Shown here: in pieces, positions 1 to 13,350 of the stretch
Layout of the letters: each line of letters starts with the position of its first letter
Position numbering within the stretch: the first letter of the stretch is position 1
DNA from: Armadillidium nasatum
Taxonomy: Eukaryota > Arthropoda > Malacostraca > Isopoda > Armadillidiidae
Direction: 5' to 3'
NCBI GenBank assembly: GCA_009176605.1
Contig: SEYY01002059.1
Coordinates: 180,001-200,000, forward strand
Length of the DNA stretch: 20,000 nt
Made by a program: the position numbers and the translations under genes
Notes under the pieces: model-generated
What the model was told of the DNA's origin: nothing
The model's database searches: none
The model's input: the letters and a program-made list of their open reading frames with translations, nothing else

Positions 1-271
1 ATTCCATATTTTCTCAAAAGAATGATTTCCATGACAGTTTCTTTAACTGTTTTCTATTATCCTACTTTATTGAAAAGTCTATAATTTGGTTAAATATCAA
101 AACATGATCACTATTCATCTAAACAATTAAAGTAACCATTATTTTTTACTTAGGTTTAAAATTATGCTCCAGATATTTTAGCAAATGTAAATATAAAAAA
201 GATTTTACTAATAACATGTATCACAAAACAATTAGTTAATAAATTTTCTTTAAATAAAAAAACATACATAC
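1..271. other. AT-rich non-coding DNA, probably FBXW2 intron
   Basis: This stretch lies downstream of the last recognised FBXW2 exon, reading on the minus strand. I looked on the minus strand for a WD40 exon that would continue the protein and found none. It is A/T-rich with short homopolymer runs. It is most simply the intron leading to WD40 exons outside the window. Confidence 0.4.
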
Positions 272-388
272 GTAAGCCCCCTCTAATGTTTTTCAGAAAA
301 GGATGTACAAATATTCTATTTCCAGTCATAAAACCCGATATCTCTCTCAAAATATTTGATAAATTTTCATTTTCACTCAACATATTTT
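272..388 (-). CDS. possible extra cassette exon of the FBXW2-like gene (speculative)
   Basis: On the minus strand this 117-bp segment is bounded by a TATAG acceptor-like site and a GTATGT donor-like site. It is open in the phase left by the preceding FBXW2 exon (phase 1 in, phase 1 out), so it could be included or skipped without changing frame. It would add about 39 residues. However, the peptide shows no WD40 features, and known FBXW2 proteins run straight from the first blade's CTG into an SDD-type turn with no insert here. The acceptor tract is only moderately pyrimidine-rich. It may be a chance open frame in AT-rich DNA. Confidence 0.18.
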
Positions 389-720
389 CTATACATTAAA
401 ATCAAACAAAAAATATTAAAAATTTTTATAAAACAGTCTGTTGAAAGGATGCATTTTGTATCATAAAATTAACGTAGAAGTTTAAACTTATTTTTTTTTG
501 TAACCTAGAAATATTATTGCAAAGAGTCAGGATTCTGTGTAGTATTATTTAGTATTATTGACTCTCCCTGGAATTTGATCTTTTTTTTTTGCTAGTTCTC
601 CCAAACTCTTAAAATTATTGTCTCAACAATCAAAAAATGATTAAATGAATATATTATTTCCTTTACGAAATGGTTAATCACACCTAAATTTTTTTCCCCC
701 CAAGAATAACTCTTTCATAC
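389..720. other. AT-rich DNA downstream of FBXW2 exon 3; no gene seen
   Basis: This is intronic sequence following the exon-3 donor on the minus strand. It contains several T runs and no open coding frame with recognisable similarity. No transposon ends were noticed. Confidence 0.4.
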
Positions 721-947
721 CTGTACACAAATATCCATCATTATAATCGACAGCTTTTACAAGTGTGTTATTGTTTTGAAGATTAATAAACTTTTCACAA
801 AACGCTGAACCCTCTTTTATCATATGAAGCTGCTTCATACTCTTTGAAAAGGCTTTGATCCAAGGATAGCTGGGAGGTTTATCTTTGATGCAGACACCTA
901 TTTCCAGGCACTTCTTCTTCCACACGATATCAAAAACTTTTAACAAT
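721..947 (-). CDS. FBXW2: FBXW2-like F-box/WD protein, coding exon 3
   Basis: FBXW2 is the substrate-receptor subunit of an SCF (SKP1-CUL1-F-box) E3 ubiquitin ligase. This 227-bp exon encodes about residues 86-161. It starts after a CCAG acceptor and ends at a GTATGA donor in phase 1. Joined to exon 2 it restores an unbroken frame running WNE-LLKVFDIVWKKKC. That matches the family pattern in which the F-box is followed by a tryptophan and a cysteine-containing helix. Downstream are a conserved MKQL motif (about 122-125) and VDYNDGYLCTG (about 151-161), which corresponds to the first strand of WD40 blade 1; vertebrate FBXW2 has a closely similar YYKDGLLCTG. The next exon should supply the SDD turn and is not in the window. 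The assignment rests on my recollection of the family, not an alignment. The splicing is inferred from sites and phase. Confidence 0.85.
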
Positions 948-1625
948 CTGGAATAATAATTTAAAACATAGTAGCTTACAAGAATATCTCAAAAAATAAT
1001 AATTACTTATACTTGGGAGTAATTTTCACTGGATAAACATCCCCAAGACTATAATATCTCTATCACAATTATAAATACAAAAAAGGATATCCTAATTTCC
1101 AACATTTGTAAAACTTATTTTTTATTTTATCAGGTTCTCATATGTGCAGAATTCACATGAAATAGGCAACATGTTTAGAAGGAAGACAAAATATAATGAC
1201 AAAATTTATATAATGATATCAACAATGTTAAATAACCACTGTAAATGCAGTATTTAAATTTCCGAATCTTATATAGGATAAAAATATAAAGAATAAAAAT
1301 ATTGATACATCATTACTGTTATTATTATTTTTTACCAACACTGTGGCACAAGTTACAGGTAAGGTCTTGATAATTGAAGGGTAAATAAAAGTGAGAAATC
1401 TACCTCCAGTGTCCACTCTAATGTGACTGAAAAAGGAGTGCTTGACAGAAGTATTATATTCAGTAAGAAAAATAAAATCAAGAAATTTCATGGAATAGAA
1501 GTGGCTAACATGAAATAGATGACGCAAAGTTGTTTTGGGATTACATTTATAGGTTACTCTAGAAGTTGTTTCAATGATTTAGTTGGTTTGTGACATTAAT
1601 TTTAATATATTTATATATATATTTG

Positions 1626-1647
1626 AGAAAATCTTACTCATACCATT
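1626..1647 (+). repeat. left copy of a probable LINE target-site duplication
   Basis: These 22 bp recur at 3543-3564 with a single mismatch (A at 1642 versus T at 3559). The LINE occupies exactly the interval between the two copies, as expected for a target-site duplication made by target-primed reverse transcription. The copy contains a duplicate of the FBXW2 exon-2 GTAAG splice donor on the minus strand. Confidence 0.7.
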
Positions 1648-1660
1648 CTAGTTCTTTCAG

Positions 1661-3420
1661 GCATTTTGCAAAACAAAAAATGTCAACTATAACTTTGCTT
1701 CTTCCACTTTCCCTCCTTTAGTATCTTCTGACGGCACATCTGATGTTTTACCTTCTTCTAAAGCTGAACTTTTACCTTTAATTCAACCTTAGACGATTCC
1801 GGAGCTATACCTCCTCCAACTCATTTATGCCTAAAATTGTAATTTCTTCTAAAGATGTCATTTCTGCTCTCTCTAAACTTAATACTTAGAAGGCGTATGG
1901 TCCAGATGGTATTCCTCCTGTAGTTCTCAAAACTTGTGCTTCCGAGCTTGCACTCTGCCTCGGTAAACTATTTAGTCTGTCATTTTACTTCAACCTTCCC
2001 TTCTTGCTGGAAACGTGAGCTCATTCAGCCTGTGCTGAAGAAGGGAGACCCTTCTCAACCCTCCAACTACCGTCCCATTTCTTTGACCTCCGTTCTCTCT
2101 AAAGTTTTCGAATCTATCCTTAACAGGAAGATTTGGAAACATCTTAATTCTTCCAATCTTATTTTTGAAGTTTTTAATCTTAAGTTTTCGAATCTATCCT
2201 TAACAGGAAGATTTGGAAACATCTCAATTCTTCCAATCTTATCTCTGATCGCCAGTATGTCTTTCGTAAGAAACGCTCTACTGGTGATCTTCTTTCCCTT
2301 CTCTCTGACTCTTGGTCCTCCGCTCTTCGGCATTTCAGTGAATTCTTTGCTGTTGCGCTGGACATATCGAAAGCCTTCGACAGAGTCTGGCACAAAATTT
2401 ATATTTCTAAACTTTCCTCTTTCGGTATCTATCCTTCTCTCTAATTTCTTTTCCGGCCGTTATATAGCAACTGTTGTAGACGGCCACTGTTCTTCCTTTA
2501 AATCTATTAATAGTGGTGTTCCTCAGGGTTCTATCCTATCCCCAACACTTTTTCTGCTTTTCATTAATGACTATTTATTACCTCACCTCCTATCTACTCC
2601 TATGCTGATGACTACACCCTTCATTACTCCCTCCAGTTTGAAGGACGTCCCTCCCAACAGCAGTTGATAGACTCCAGAAGGGTAGCCTTGGAGCAACTAA
2701 CCTCTGATCTTTCACATATTTCAAATTGGGGCTGTTTTCATGACTCAAAAACTCAGTTCCTCCATCTCTCCACAATCTTCCACACAACTATGATGTCTTC
2801 TTCGAAAACACATCTCAAACCTTCATCTGTTCTTAATATTCTCGGCGTATCCTTTTCTCGTGATCTTTCTTTGAAAGATCACATTATTTCTCTTTCTAAA
2901 CAACTTCTAAGAGGTTGGGTGTTTGAGGCGTCTTCAGAATTACTTCACTTCACCCCAGTTGCTTGCTCTCTTTAGGGGTGTTGTTCGCCCCTGTATGGAG
3001 TATACTTCACATATCTGGGGTGGTTCCACTCATACAGCTCTCCTTGCGAAGGTGATATCTAGGGCTTTTTATCTCATCAACTCTCTCTAATCCCTTTCTA
3101 CCCGTCGAATTGTTGCGTCACTCTCTCTTTACTACCGCTATTACAACGGACACTACTCTTCTGAACTCTCTCGTCGCATACCTACTCCATTAAGAAGAGC
3201 TAGTGCAACACGCCTGTCTACAGAGTCTCATCCTTTTTCTGTTCAACTATGCTCAATCTTACATATTCTCTACTGGTATAGTCTGGAACACACTCCTTTT
3301 ATGTTTTCCCAACTTCCTTTGACTTGCATACTTTCAAACTCCGTGTATCTGGACATATCGGCTTCATCAACCAAGATAGGTTTTTTTTCCCAATTTGGTA
3401 GGCCTCTGGCATTTGCCCAC
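1661..3420 (+). pseudogene. decayed jockey-type reverse transcriptase
   Basis: Recognisable blocks occur in order but in changing frames: AYGPDGIPP (1893, frame 3), NYRPISL (2065, frame 1), DISKAFDRVWHK (2361, frame 3; the first catalytic aspartates), GVPQGSILSP (2515, frame 1), YADD (2601-2612, frame 3; the catalytic box), LNILGVSFSRDLS (about 2832, frame 3) and VVRPCMEYTSHIWGG (about 2977, frame 1). The last blocks are typical of the jockey C-terminal region. In-frame stops include TAG at 1790 and TAG at 1887. One frame change is caused by an 80-bp internal duplication at 2102-2242. The longest intact stretch reads from 1936 to 2667 but is not a single true frame. No functional protein is expected. 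Confidence 0.85.
2102..2242 (+). repeat. 80-bp internal tandem duplication inside the reverse transcriptase
   Basis: A 61-bp segment at 2102-2162 recurs at 2182-2242 with one mismatch (T2145/C2225). The unit offset is 80 bp, which is not a multiple of three. The second copy therefore moves the downstream polymerase motifs into another frame. Confidence 0.9.
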
Positions 3421-3424
3421 TGGA

Positions 3425-3536
<112 letters not shown>

Positions 3537-3542
3537 TTTTTA

Positions 3543-3564
3543 AGAAAATCTTACTCATTCCATT
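3543..3564 (+). repeat. right copy of the LINE target-site duplication, spanning the FBXW2 exon-2 donor
   Basis: It matches 1626-1647 at 21 of 22 positions. On the minus strand it contains the end of FBXW2 exon 2 and its GTAAG donor, so the functional splice site survives on the exon side of the insertion. Confidence 0.7.
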
Positions 3565-3707
3565 TTTTTGATACTTGACAAGCTGCTAAAAGACTGCAAC
3601 CATCAATGTAAGAAAAAATTTGCATTTGTATTTCAGGTGGCAACATAGTAACAAAATCTGGTGTATCAAAGGTGTTTATCAAACTTTTCAGCCTCCATTT
3701 CAGGTAA
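3555..3707 (-). CDS. FBXW2: FBXW2-like F-box/WD protein, coding exon 2 (F-box)
   Basis: This 153-bp exon encodes about residues 34-85 of the SCF ligase receptor and holds the F-box that docks on SKP1. The F-box starts at LPPEIQM (about 56-62), continues with [20 protein letters not shown] (about 64-83) and ends at the splice junction. Its LPxE start, central DxxSLL and terminal VSKxW fit the F-box consensus and the FBXW2 version in particular. The acceptor is a T-rich tract ending ACAG and the donor is GTAAG. Both junctions are phase 2, and the joins to exons 1 and 3 keep the frame open. The donor overlaps the target-site duplication of a LINE. Confidence 0.88.
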
Positions 3708-3948
<241 letters not shown>

Positions 3949-4071
3949 TCATCTGATGATAATAATAAAGAGGAAAATAAGCTAAACTGTTCATTGCGTG
4001 GAATGCTCATAAAAATTTCTTTAAATTCCTCAATTTTTTCTTCAGCCATTGTGAAATTATTTTGTGACAAA
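3949..4071 (-). CDS. FBXW2: FBXW2-like F-box/WD protein, first coding exon (start codon)
   Basis: The exon runs from a CTTTCAG acceptor to a GTAAG donor. The chosen ATG is at 4049-4047 (minus strand) in a good context, A at -3 and G at +4. It begins MAEEKIEEFKEIF and gives 33 codons plus two bases. The 22 bases before the ATG have no in-frame stop, but the acceptor shows that at least one upstream exon exists; it is probably 5' UTR and I could not locate it. The encoded acidic, helical N-terminus aligns in position and length with the start of vertebrate FBXW2, which is similarly short before its F-box. Phase and frame continue perfectly into exon 2 (SSD-DYLKW). Confidence 0.78.
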
Positions 4072-5504
<1,433 letters not shown>

Positions 5505-5634
5505 TCATCTTATTTATCATTTCACATTGTTACGCATTTTCACCAATGGGAAAGATTTCTACTTCATCATTAGGATCAAAGTATCTGTTTAGACCATGGA
5601 AGTATGAGTATAACAACACAAGTTGACTGTCTTT

Positions 5635-5940
5635 TTGGAAGATTGTGAAGCTCTTTCTCTGGGTGACATCAAGGATTCAGTTTTATAGCACCTTACTAAA
5701 CTCAAGAATTGGTTCTATGATTGTTTTCCAGAGCTTGATTAATATACTATCAGATGGTGCAACTGATGTGCTAGAAGAGCCTGAATCACTAAAAGAGAGA
5801 TGTTCTGAAATTCTTTTGAAAGTATTAAATTTCAAAACAAGATGGATGTTACTTTCTTGGATATCAAGAGTTGCGAAGTCTTTCAAAACTGTACACGAGA
5901 AAGTGAAAAATGGTGTTGGCATTGTTAACCTACCTTTGCA
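5635..5940 (+). pseudogene. possible decayed hAT/ZBED-like transposase fragment
   Basis: One frame reads LEDCEALSLGDIKDSVL, stop, HLTKLKNWFYDCFPELD (about 5635-5739). The LKNxFxxxFPEL pattern resembles the segment before the C-terminal dimerisation region of ZBED5/SCAND3-type hAT-derived proteins. Further coding-like pieces follow in shifted frames (EEPESLKER near 5780 and KMDVTFLDIKSCEVF near 5840). A 114-codon open frame at 5645-5989 mixes these and is probably not a real protein. I recognise this only by motif flavour; no catalytic residue can be assigned. Confidence 0.3.
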
Positions 5941-5989
5941 AACAAGAATTATCCAGTCTCATAAACTTAAAAATAAAGTACAAAAATAG

Positions 5990-6378
5990 GTTGAACCATA
6001 AACACAGTATCGAAATTGCTCTAATATCAAACAGTCCTAATTTTCAGTTTCAAAAATGAAATACTATTATTTCTTCAAAACCTAAATTGAGAATTTTTTC
6101 AGAGTTTTTTGTTCTCTAGTAAGATTTTTAAAAGTTATATCTGTTAATATTTTCATTTTATAAAAGGCTTATTTTTCACTTGTTATTTTGTGTTTCATCT
6201 TTATTGTACATTTATCAAGTATAATAAATACTTTCACTTAAGACTGTATTCTAAATATAAATTCATCGTTATATTGAGTATTCTGTGCATTTTCAGAATT
6301 TAGTTTAATTTAACAAAAAGCTTTTTATATGCAAATTTCAAAAGGAATTAGTTTTCCTTCATTTGAAGTCTAGGGGTA
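5990..6378. other. AT-rich DNA; nothing recognised
   Basis: There is no coding frame, structured repeat or transposon end here. The stretch is T/A-rich with short runs and ends at the next TA array. Confidence 0.4.
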
Positions 6379-6542
<164 letters not shown>

Positions 6543-6678
6543 TTAAGGTGCAAGGAATGACTGGTAACATTCCAAATAAATATTCTGAGAACAGTAAAAA
6601 GTAAGTAGCTCTTAAATGTATTCTCATTTATATAAGGTTTCTGGAATCAAAAAAAACTGTTTAAAAGCAGTTTAGGTA

Positions 6679-6890
6679 CAGTCGTCAACAGAAGTTCGTT
6701 CCTATTAGGCTGGAAATAAATATTTATATAAAATGGGGATCATTTCAGGTTCAGCCAATCACAGTTCAGTTAAGCCCCTCTCAATGTTTTTATTTTCTTT
6801 TTATTCAAAATAGAGCTTTTATGAAATGATTTCCATTTTATATAAATATTTATTTGCAGCCTAATAGGAACGAACTTCTGTTGACGACTG
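6679..6890. mobile_element. 212-bp Tc1/mariner-type MITE
   Basis: The ends are long inverted repeats of about 69 bp (6679-6747 and 6822-6890). They start CAGTCGTCAACAGAAG and are identical for the first 34 bases; only three mismatches occur over the 69. The element is flanked by TA on both sides (6677-6678 and 6891-6892), the target duplication of Tc1/mariner-superfamily transposases. The short centre has no coding capacity, so it would have been moved in trans by an autonomous relative. The near-identity of the arms suggests a fairly recent insertion or a well-preserved copy. Its RNA could fold into a long hairpin. Confidence 0.9.
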
Positions 6891-6892
6891 TA

Positions 6893-8300
<1,408 letters not shown>

Positions 8301-8317
8301 TTCAGAAAATTACAGAT

Positions 8318-8495
<178 letters not shown>

Positions 8496-8542
8496 TTATT
8501 ATAATATATTTTATTTTAATCAATATCCTTAACAAGATAAGG

Positions 8543-8739
8543 TAGCTGTATGCCATTGCAACGTTCTTATATAGGTTAGGCCTCTTTTACGGCAACTTTG
8601 GTAGTTCAGGTTATGATAAGTCGAACTAAGTACGCTAGAAAAGTAAGTAATAATAATATGTGAGGGTTTAATAGGGCCGTAGGCCTGTATCTCACGGCAA
8701 CGTTCTTGTATAGGTTAGGCCTCTTTTATGGCAGCTTCG
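8543..8739 (+). repeat. diverged direct repeat, unit offset 139 bp
   Basis: A 43-bp core at 8558-8600 recurs at 8697-8739 with four mismatches, all transitions. It contains the shared run TATAGGTTAGGCCTCTTTTA. Weaker similarity extends about 15-18 bases upstream of each copy (GTAG..CTGTAT). The pair lies between two TA arrays. It may be the remains of a tandem satellite or an element with repeated ends. Confidence 0.8.
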
Positions 8740-8786
8740 ATATTTTTGAATATCGTTATTTTCTAAAAAATCGAAACTCAGAAACA

Positions 8787-8801
8787 ATATATATATATAT
8801 A

Positions 8802-8845
<44 letters not shown>
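8787..8845. repeat. (TA)n array, short, one G interruption
   Basis: TA run of about 59 bp with a G at 8802. Confidence 0.9.
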
Positions 8846-8849
<4 letters not shown>

Positions 8850-9844
8850 GCTTCACACAAAAAAAATAAAAATAAATAATACTTTTATATATTTAGAATT
8901 GTTTGTTTACAAATGTCAGTGACTTTAACTTAAAATTGAAAATGGTTCTTTGAAAGTGACAAACAAGGTCCATTTTTTTTTGTTTTTTGTTTGAGCAGAC
9001 ACACCAGTGAAGGGCATATCCTTCCAGACTGATAAAATACTGCCCTTTAGGCCATCACAAGTCCAAGACTTGAGATGCTCTCCCTGATGTTAAGAAATAA
9101 AGCTTAATTATAACAGGTGATGTAGGATGTGTAGAATTTTAGATGGATATTCGTACACATTCATACACATTCGCAGATATTTGGCGAAAAAAAAGTAGCC
9201 ACATTAAAATGTATTATGGTGACACATTTCCTGCACAACCTATCTACATTCTATTTATAATTTGTAATGTGACTCTGAGTATATTTTTATATTATCCTAT
9301 TACCGTTCAGGGTTTGGTATTACATTAACCATTTTTCTTGATTATAGAATTTGTAGTTATTAATAAGACATAATATTGCACAAATACCTCAAAACTTCAG
9401 TGTCAAATAATTGTCGTGAATGATTATATGGAGATTGATAATTATTTATTAGTCTTTAACTTTTATATTATTTCCTTGAATATTTCACTCAATAGTTTTT
9501 AGTATTTGGAAAAAAAAAATTCATAAGTGTCAAAATTTTGTTAGGAGCAATATTAAAACAAGTACAATAATGCTCGGTTAACTAGGGGTGAATGTTCCTA
9601 TTAAATTTAATTTTCGATATCGGCGGATCGGGGTGTGAAATTGGTTGATTATAAAATAAGCAATAGCGCTTTATGGTTTTATATAATATATAATTGATTT
9701 ATTTTGAAATTCCCTTCGTTAATTTTTGATAAATTTTTTTCGCACGCAGAAATATTTCCAAATTCTATTAATTATCAGATTATTGTATCCTATTTATTAT
9801 TCTCTCTCAAGATCTAGTTGCATTCTCTTCGTATGTCTTTTAGT

Positions 9845-9912
9845 CGCCCCTCCCTCCGTGCGGGCGGCAGACCGCGGTAGAGCCTAGAAGAGGCTCAGAG
9901 GTATGTCTTCCT
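9845..9912. other. small GC-rich, CpG-bearing patch, possible promoter or first exon
   Basis: This roughly 65-bp block is strikingly GC-rich for the window and has several CpGs. It contains a perfect 6-bp hairpin, GAGCCT-AGAAG-AGGCTC (about 9881-9897), and ends in an AG|GTATGT donor-like site on the plus strand. On the minus strand it carries a GC-box-like GGAGGGGCG. Neither reading can be confirmed, and a repeat fragment is equally possible. Confidence 0.25.
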
Positions 9913-10458
9913 CCCCCAATAACCCGATGACAATTTTTTTCTACTGTTTATACAAAACTTTCAATTTGCTGAACTTAAATATTTGAGAAAATGAGCCCCC
10001 CCCTTGATGATATATAATATATGCTATTTTTATTTGTTTTTTTTAATATACACGTAAGTTTAACTTTTTTTAACATGAAAATCAAATTACTAATGTATAT
10101 ATGTTAATATCTTTGTCATTATAGGTTTTTTTCTTTAATTAATTTGTTTTTAGTTATTTTTTTTTTTTTTTTAGGAAAGGATTTTTATATTAAAATATTT
10201 TTTCCCATTGGGCTGTGAATTTAAGAATGACACATAAAGAGTAAATATAATTTTGAACAGTATCAGATCCTGTGCCGCTCTTAATGTTTTTATTTTGCAT
10301 TAAACTCCTCCCTATTTTATAGATGATTTATTTGTAGAAAGGGCTTACCGAACCCCTCACCAACTAATTTACAACGCGTCTAATAAAATTCATTCCCTCT
10401 TTCTTCATTTTTGTACCTCTCGACTCTCTACTCGGAGTCTTTATATTTATTACTCCCA

Positions 10459-10827
10459 TCATCTACTTGGGTGAGCGGGGACTTTTTCGAGAGAGTGTAT
10501 AGAACCGTAAACGCGTTTCATTGTTTGATTTTTTCCAACCTGTGCCTTTGTGAAATTGAACTGTATATATATAGAAAATCCAATTAGTTCGTTTATCAAA
10601 TAGGGGGAGGGAAGATATCCACTATACCAAAAAAAAAACATTTAAAGCTGGGACTTTATTAAAGAATAAAGATCCTCAAAATTTTTTTTAGCGAAAAGAA
10701 AAAAATTAGCTTCCATTGAATGTAATCCCAATATTTTTACAATTAGCATTTTTCGGAGGTCCTGTATAACTGTATCATAAGTATCTCCTAAGCATGTTAA
10801 TTTTTTTGTATATTGGTGAATCGACAT
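10459..10827 (-). other. unrecognised open stretch with one internal stop
   Basis: A single minus-strand frame is open for 123 codons, broken only by TAA at 10642-10644. The upstream part (ATG at 10827, 61 codons) is mixed in composition and protein-like, including DTYDTVIQDLRKM and FAKKNFEDLYSLIKSQL. No family is recognisable. It may be a decayed coding sequence or chance. Confidence 0.2.
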
Positions 10828-12628
10828 TACAAAAAATATCGACAGCTAGGTATCACTTACAGCCTCTAAGATTAAGTTGGATAGGTATCTCAATGATTAT
10901 ATAACATGTAATTATAATTACATATGTATCAGTGAAAATTTTTTTCTCATATATTTTTTTGATTAGCATCAATTTTCTTTTTTTTTCATATTGTTTTGAC
11001 ATGAACTTTCTGACTAAATTGTGTTGTTACGAAGACTAAGGGCGGAGGCGTTGTTATTTTTTCCATTTCCATAATATTTAGCTCCAAAAATAATTACGGG
11101 CTGCCTAGTAATTTTTAAATTTTTTTTTAATCTTAATAATAATTTTAGTAATTAAAATAATTCTGTTACTCCTGTAAATATCTTATGCAACCGGGCGTGG
11201 GACTAAATACATTATCCTTTAGTTTGTCATCTTTCACGTTGTCAATCTCCCTGTGCCAATCAATGCGAATGTTTAAGTAGGACTTTTTGACACAATAGTT
11301 TCTAATCGAAAACATTGAGTGAAGATATAAATGAAAGTGAAATGATGGTCAAACATTTCATATTTCGCTTATTGTGGAATGTGTTGGTGTTGCTTTCCTA
11401 TAGGTTGTTTCTTTCTCCTCTGACAAATAATGTTTGGTTGTAGAATGTACGTTAATTAATAAAATTAAAAAAACTCTAATAATATCTTTTACACTCAATT
11501 TTGCTTTCCATGGATATTTTATTTTGGTAATGTCTCTAATAAATTATATACTTAGCCACATCTCGGACCAATATTTGGATTTGCTATATATGTTTATTAG
11601 CTTACGCTGCCAACCTTAAACGCCCGCCCCCGTCCTAAAAACATTTGTACGTAATGAATTATTGTTTACCTGGGTATACTTGTACTTAAGAGAGTGTATT
11701 AATATCCTTTATTTGCATATTTGATACCTTTTTTCCTTTTTACTACTCCTCTGTACATCTACTTATAAATTTTTCTTTATTACATAAAAAAAACTCATTA
11801 TTATATACTATCAATAATAATTTATTAATAAATATATATAATATATAAAATAAAAACATTTCACATTTTAAAATAGCAAATTTTACAAAAGGATTTTATT
11901 TATTTATTTATTATATATATATTTATGGTTGTTTTGTGTGTTGTACTCGTTCAGTTTGTCGCCTCTGTTGACTCTAAAAACGTCGCACACAACCCTTATT
12001 TGTGTTTTTCTCTTGGTTTGCGTTAATCCTCTCTAAGCTTATTCTCAGTTTCAATTCTGGAGTCTCTCATTCTCCTCTCAATTATTTTAATATAAATATG
12101 TTAGAATCAATAATTTTTTTAATGTTTCTTTTTCTGTGTACCAACCGAATGGCCATTGTTTTACGTGTTTATTTTTGTACACTTTTCCTCTCTCTCCTTT
12201 TCTGTTTACCCCTTATTATATATATATTATGTATTAGGTATGAATGAACTTATTTTCCTGTTCCAATTTAATCGGTTAACTTATTTTACCCTCACTAAGC
12301 TTTACTCTCACCCACTATTACTGGATCAGTCAATTTATATTTGAGATTTCCATAGACTAAACATATTATAATACTGACTCCTACTTTTCACTCAACCTCT
12401 TGAGTTTTTAGTTGTTTCTTTTTACATCCTCATTATTTCCTTGTAGTGCTTGTATCAATATAAGTTATACCATTCCTATATTAGCTCTTTTGTTCTATAT
12501 ATTACGTATCTTCTTCAATATCTCTCGCGTAGCAGAGCGTAGTTATCTTTAAGACTGAAATGGCTGCTGCAACAGGAATTAGTATTGAAACTCTTAGAAC
12601 GGCAGATGGAATACTGTTAGAACTATTA

Positions 12629-12631
12629 ACA

Positions 12632-12665
<34 letters not shown>
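12629..12665. repeat. compound (AC)n(AG)n microsatellite
   Basis: Ten AC units are followed directly by about eight AG units. Confidence 0.95.
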
Positions 12666-13350
12666 TTATGTGTTTCGTGATGTGCGGGCGTGATGATGAT
12701 CACTGAGTTGTCAAAGAAAGAAGGAGGAAGAAGAGATATTTTGATGATTCAATTTGAGATAGATTTTACTTAACGTATTTTGACCGCTAGTTATGTATCC
12801 CGTACCGAGTTCCGAGGTTCCGGTTAAGAAAGAAGAAGAAGAGGAGATATAAAAGAGGATAGAGAGGAGAGAAACGAGAAAGATTTTTATTTGATTTGAG
12901 TTCCATCAAAAAAGAAAAACCAAAGAACTTTTTTTTGAATTGTTGAGATTTGACATGCCGAAAACGAGATTTTGACCGCGCGCAACCTATAGGAGAGAAG
13001 AGAGACTTGGGAGAGACAGGGGAGGAGAAAGATTATGAGAGAGAGTAAGAGCACAGAGGAGATTTGAGAGGATGATGAGTGACGACCCAAGATGGGGAGG
13101 AGAGAGAGAAGAGAGAGAGAAGGGAGAGAGAAATTTTTCGACCCCGAAAATGATTGGATGATGAGAGTGATTTGATGAGAGACGAGAGAACGACACATTA
13201 TTGAGATGAGAGAGAGAGTATATGAGTGTAGACTGTAGGGAAGAGGAGGAAGGGATGAAAGATTTTTTCATTATTTTAATGAGAGATGAGAGGAAAAGAA
13301 GAGATAATTGAGTTTTGAGAAGATTGATGAGATGAAATTTTGAATTATTT

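Larger units (their letters stand above)
8846..12628. other. long stretch without a supported gene or long TA array
   Basis: This is AT-rich DNA with scattered CpG-containing patches (about 9625, 9845-9910, 10370-10520, 11040-11060, 11185-11205, 11610-11635, 11950-11990 and 12525-12545). The longest open frames are 60-80 codons, start in AT-rich sequence and show no domain features. A segment at 9000-9110 (CAGACACACCAGTGAAGGGC and following) has balanced composition and may be an old repeat, but I do not recognise it. A 5' UTR exon of FBXW2 may lie hidden here. Confidence 0.4.

Noticed and set aside
1228-1527. 99-codon minus-strand ORF in FBXW2 intron 2
   Set aside because: It has no recognisable motif. 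Exon 3 joins exon 2 directly in perfect phase with clear family similarity, so no exon is needed here.
2067-2787. Minus-strand ORFs opposite the LINE
   Set aside because: They are antisense shadows of the reverse-transcriptase sequence.
8846-12628. A hidden gene cluster or novel system in the central region
   Set aside because: Open frames are short and featureless for this base composition, and no splice-compatible chain of exons could be built.
12887-13271. Overlapping minus-strand Ser/Leu-rich open frames
   Set aside because: They arise from the purine-rich low-complexity strand; no domain, splice context or conserved motif is present.
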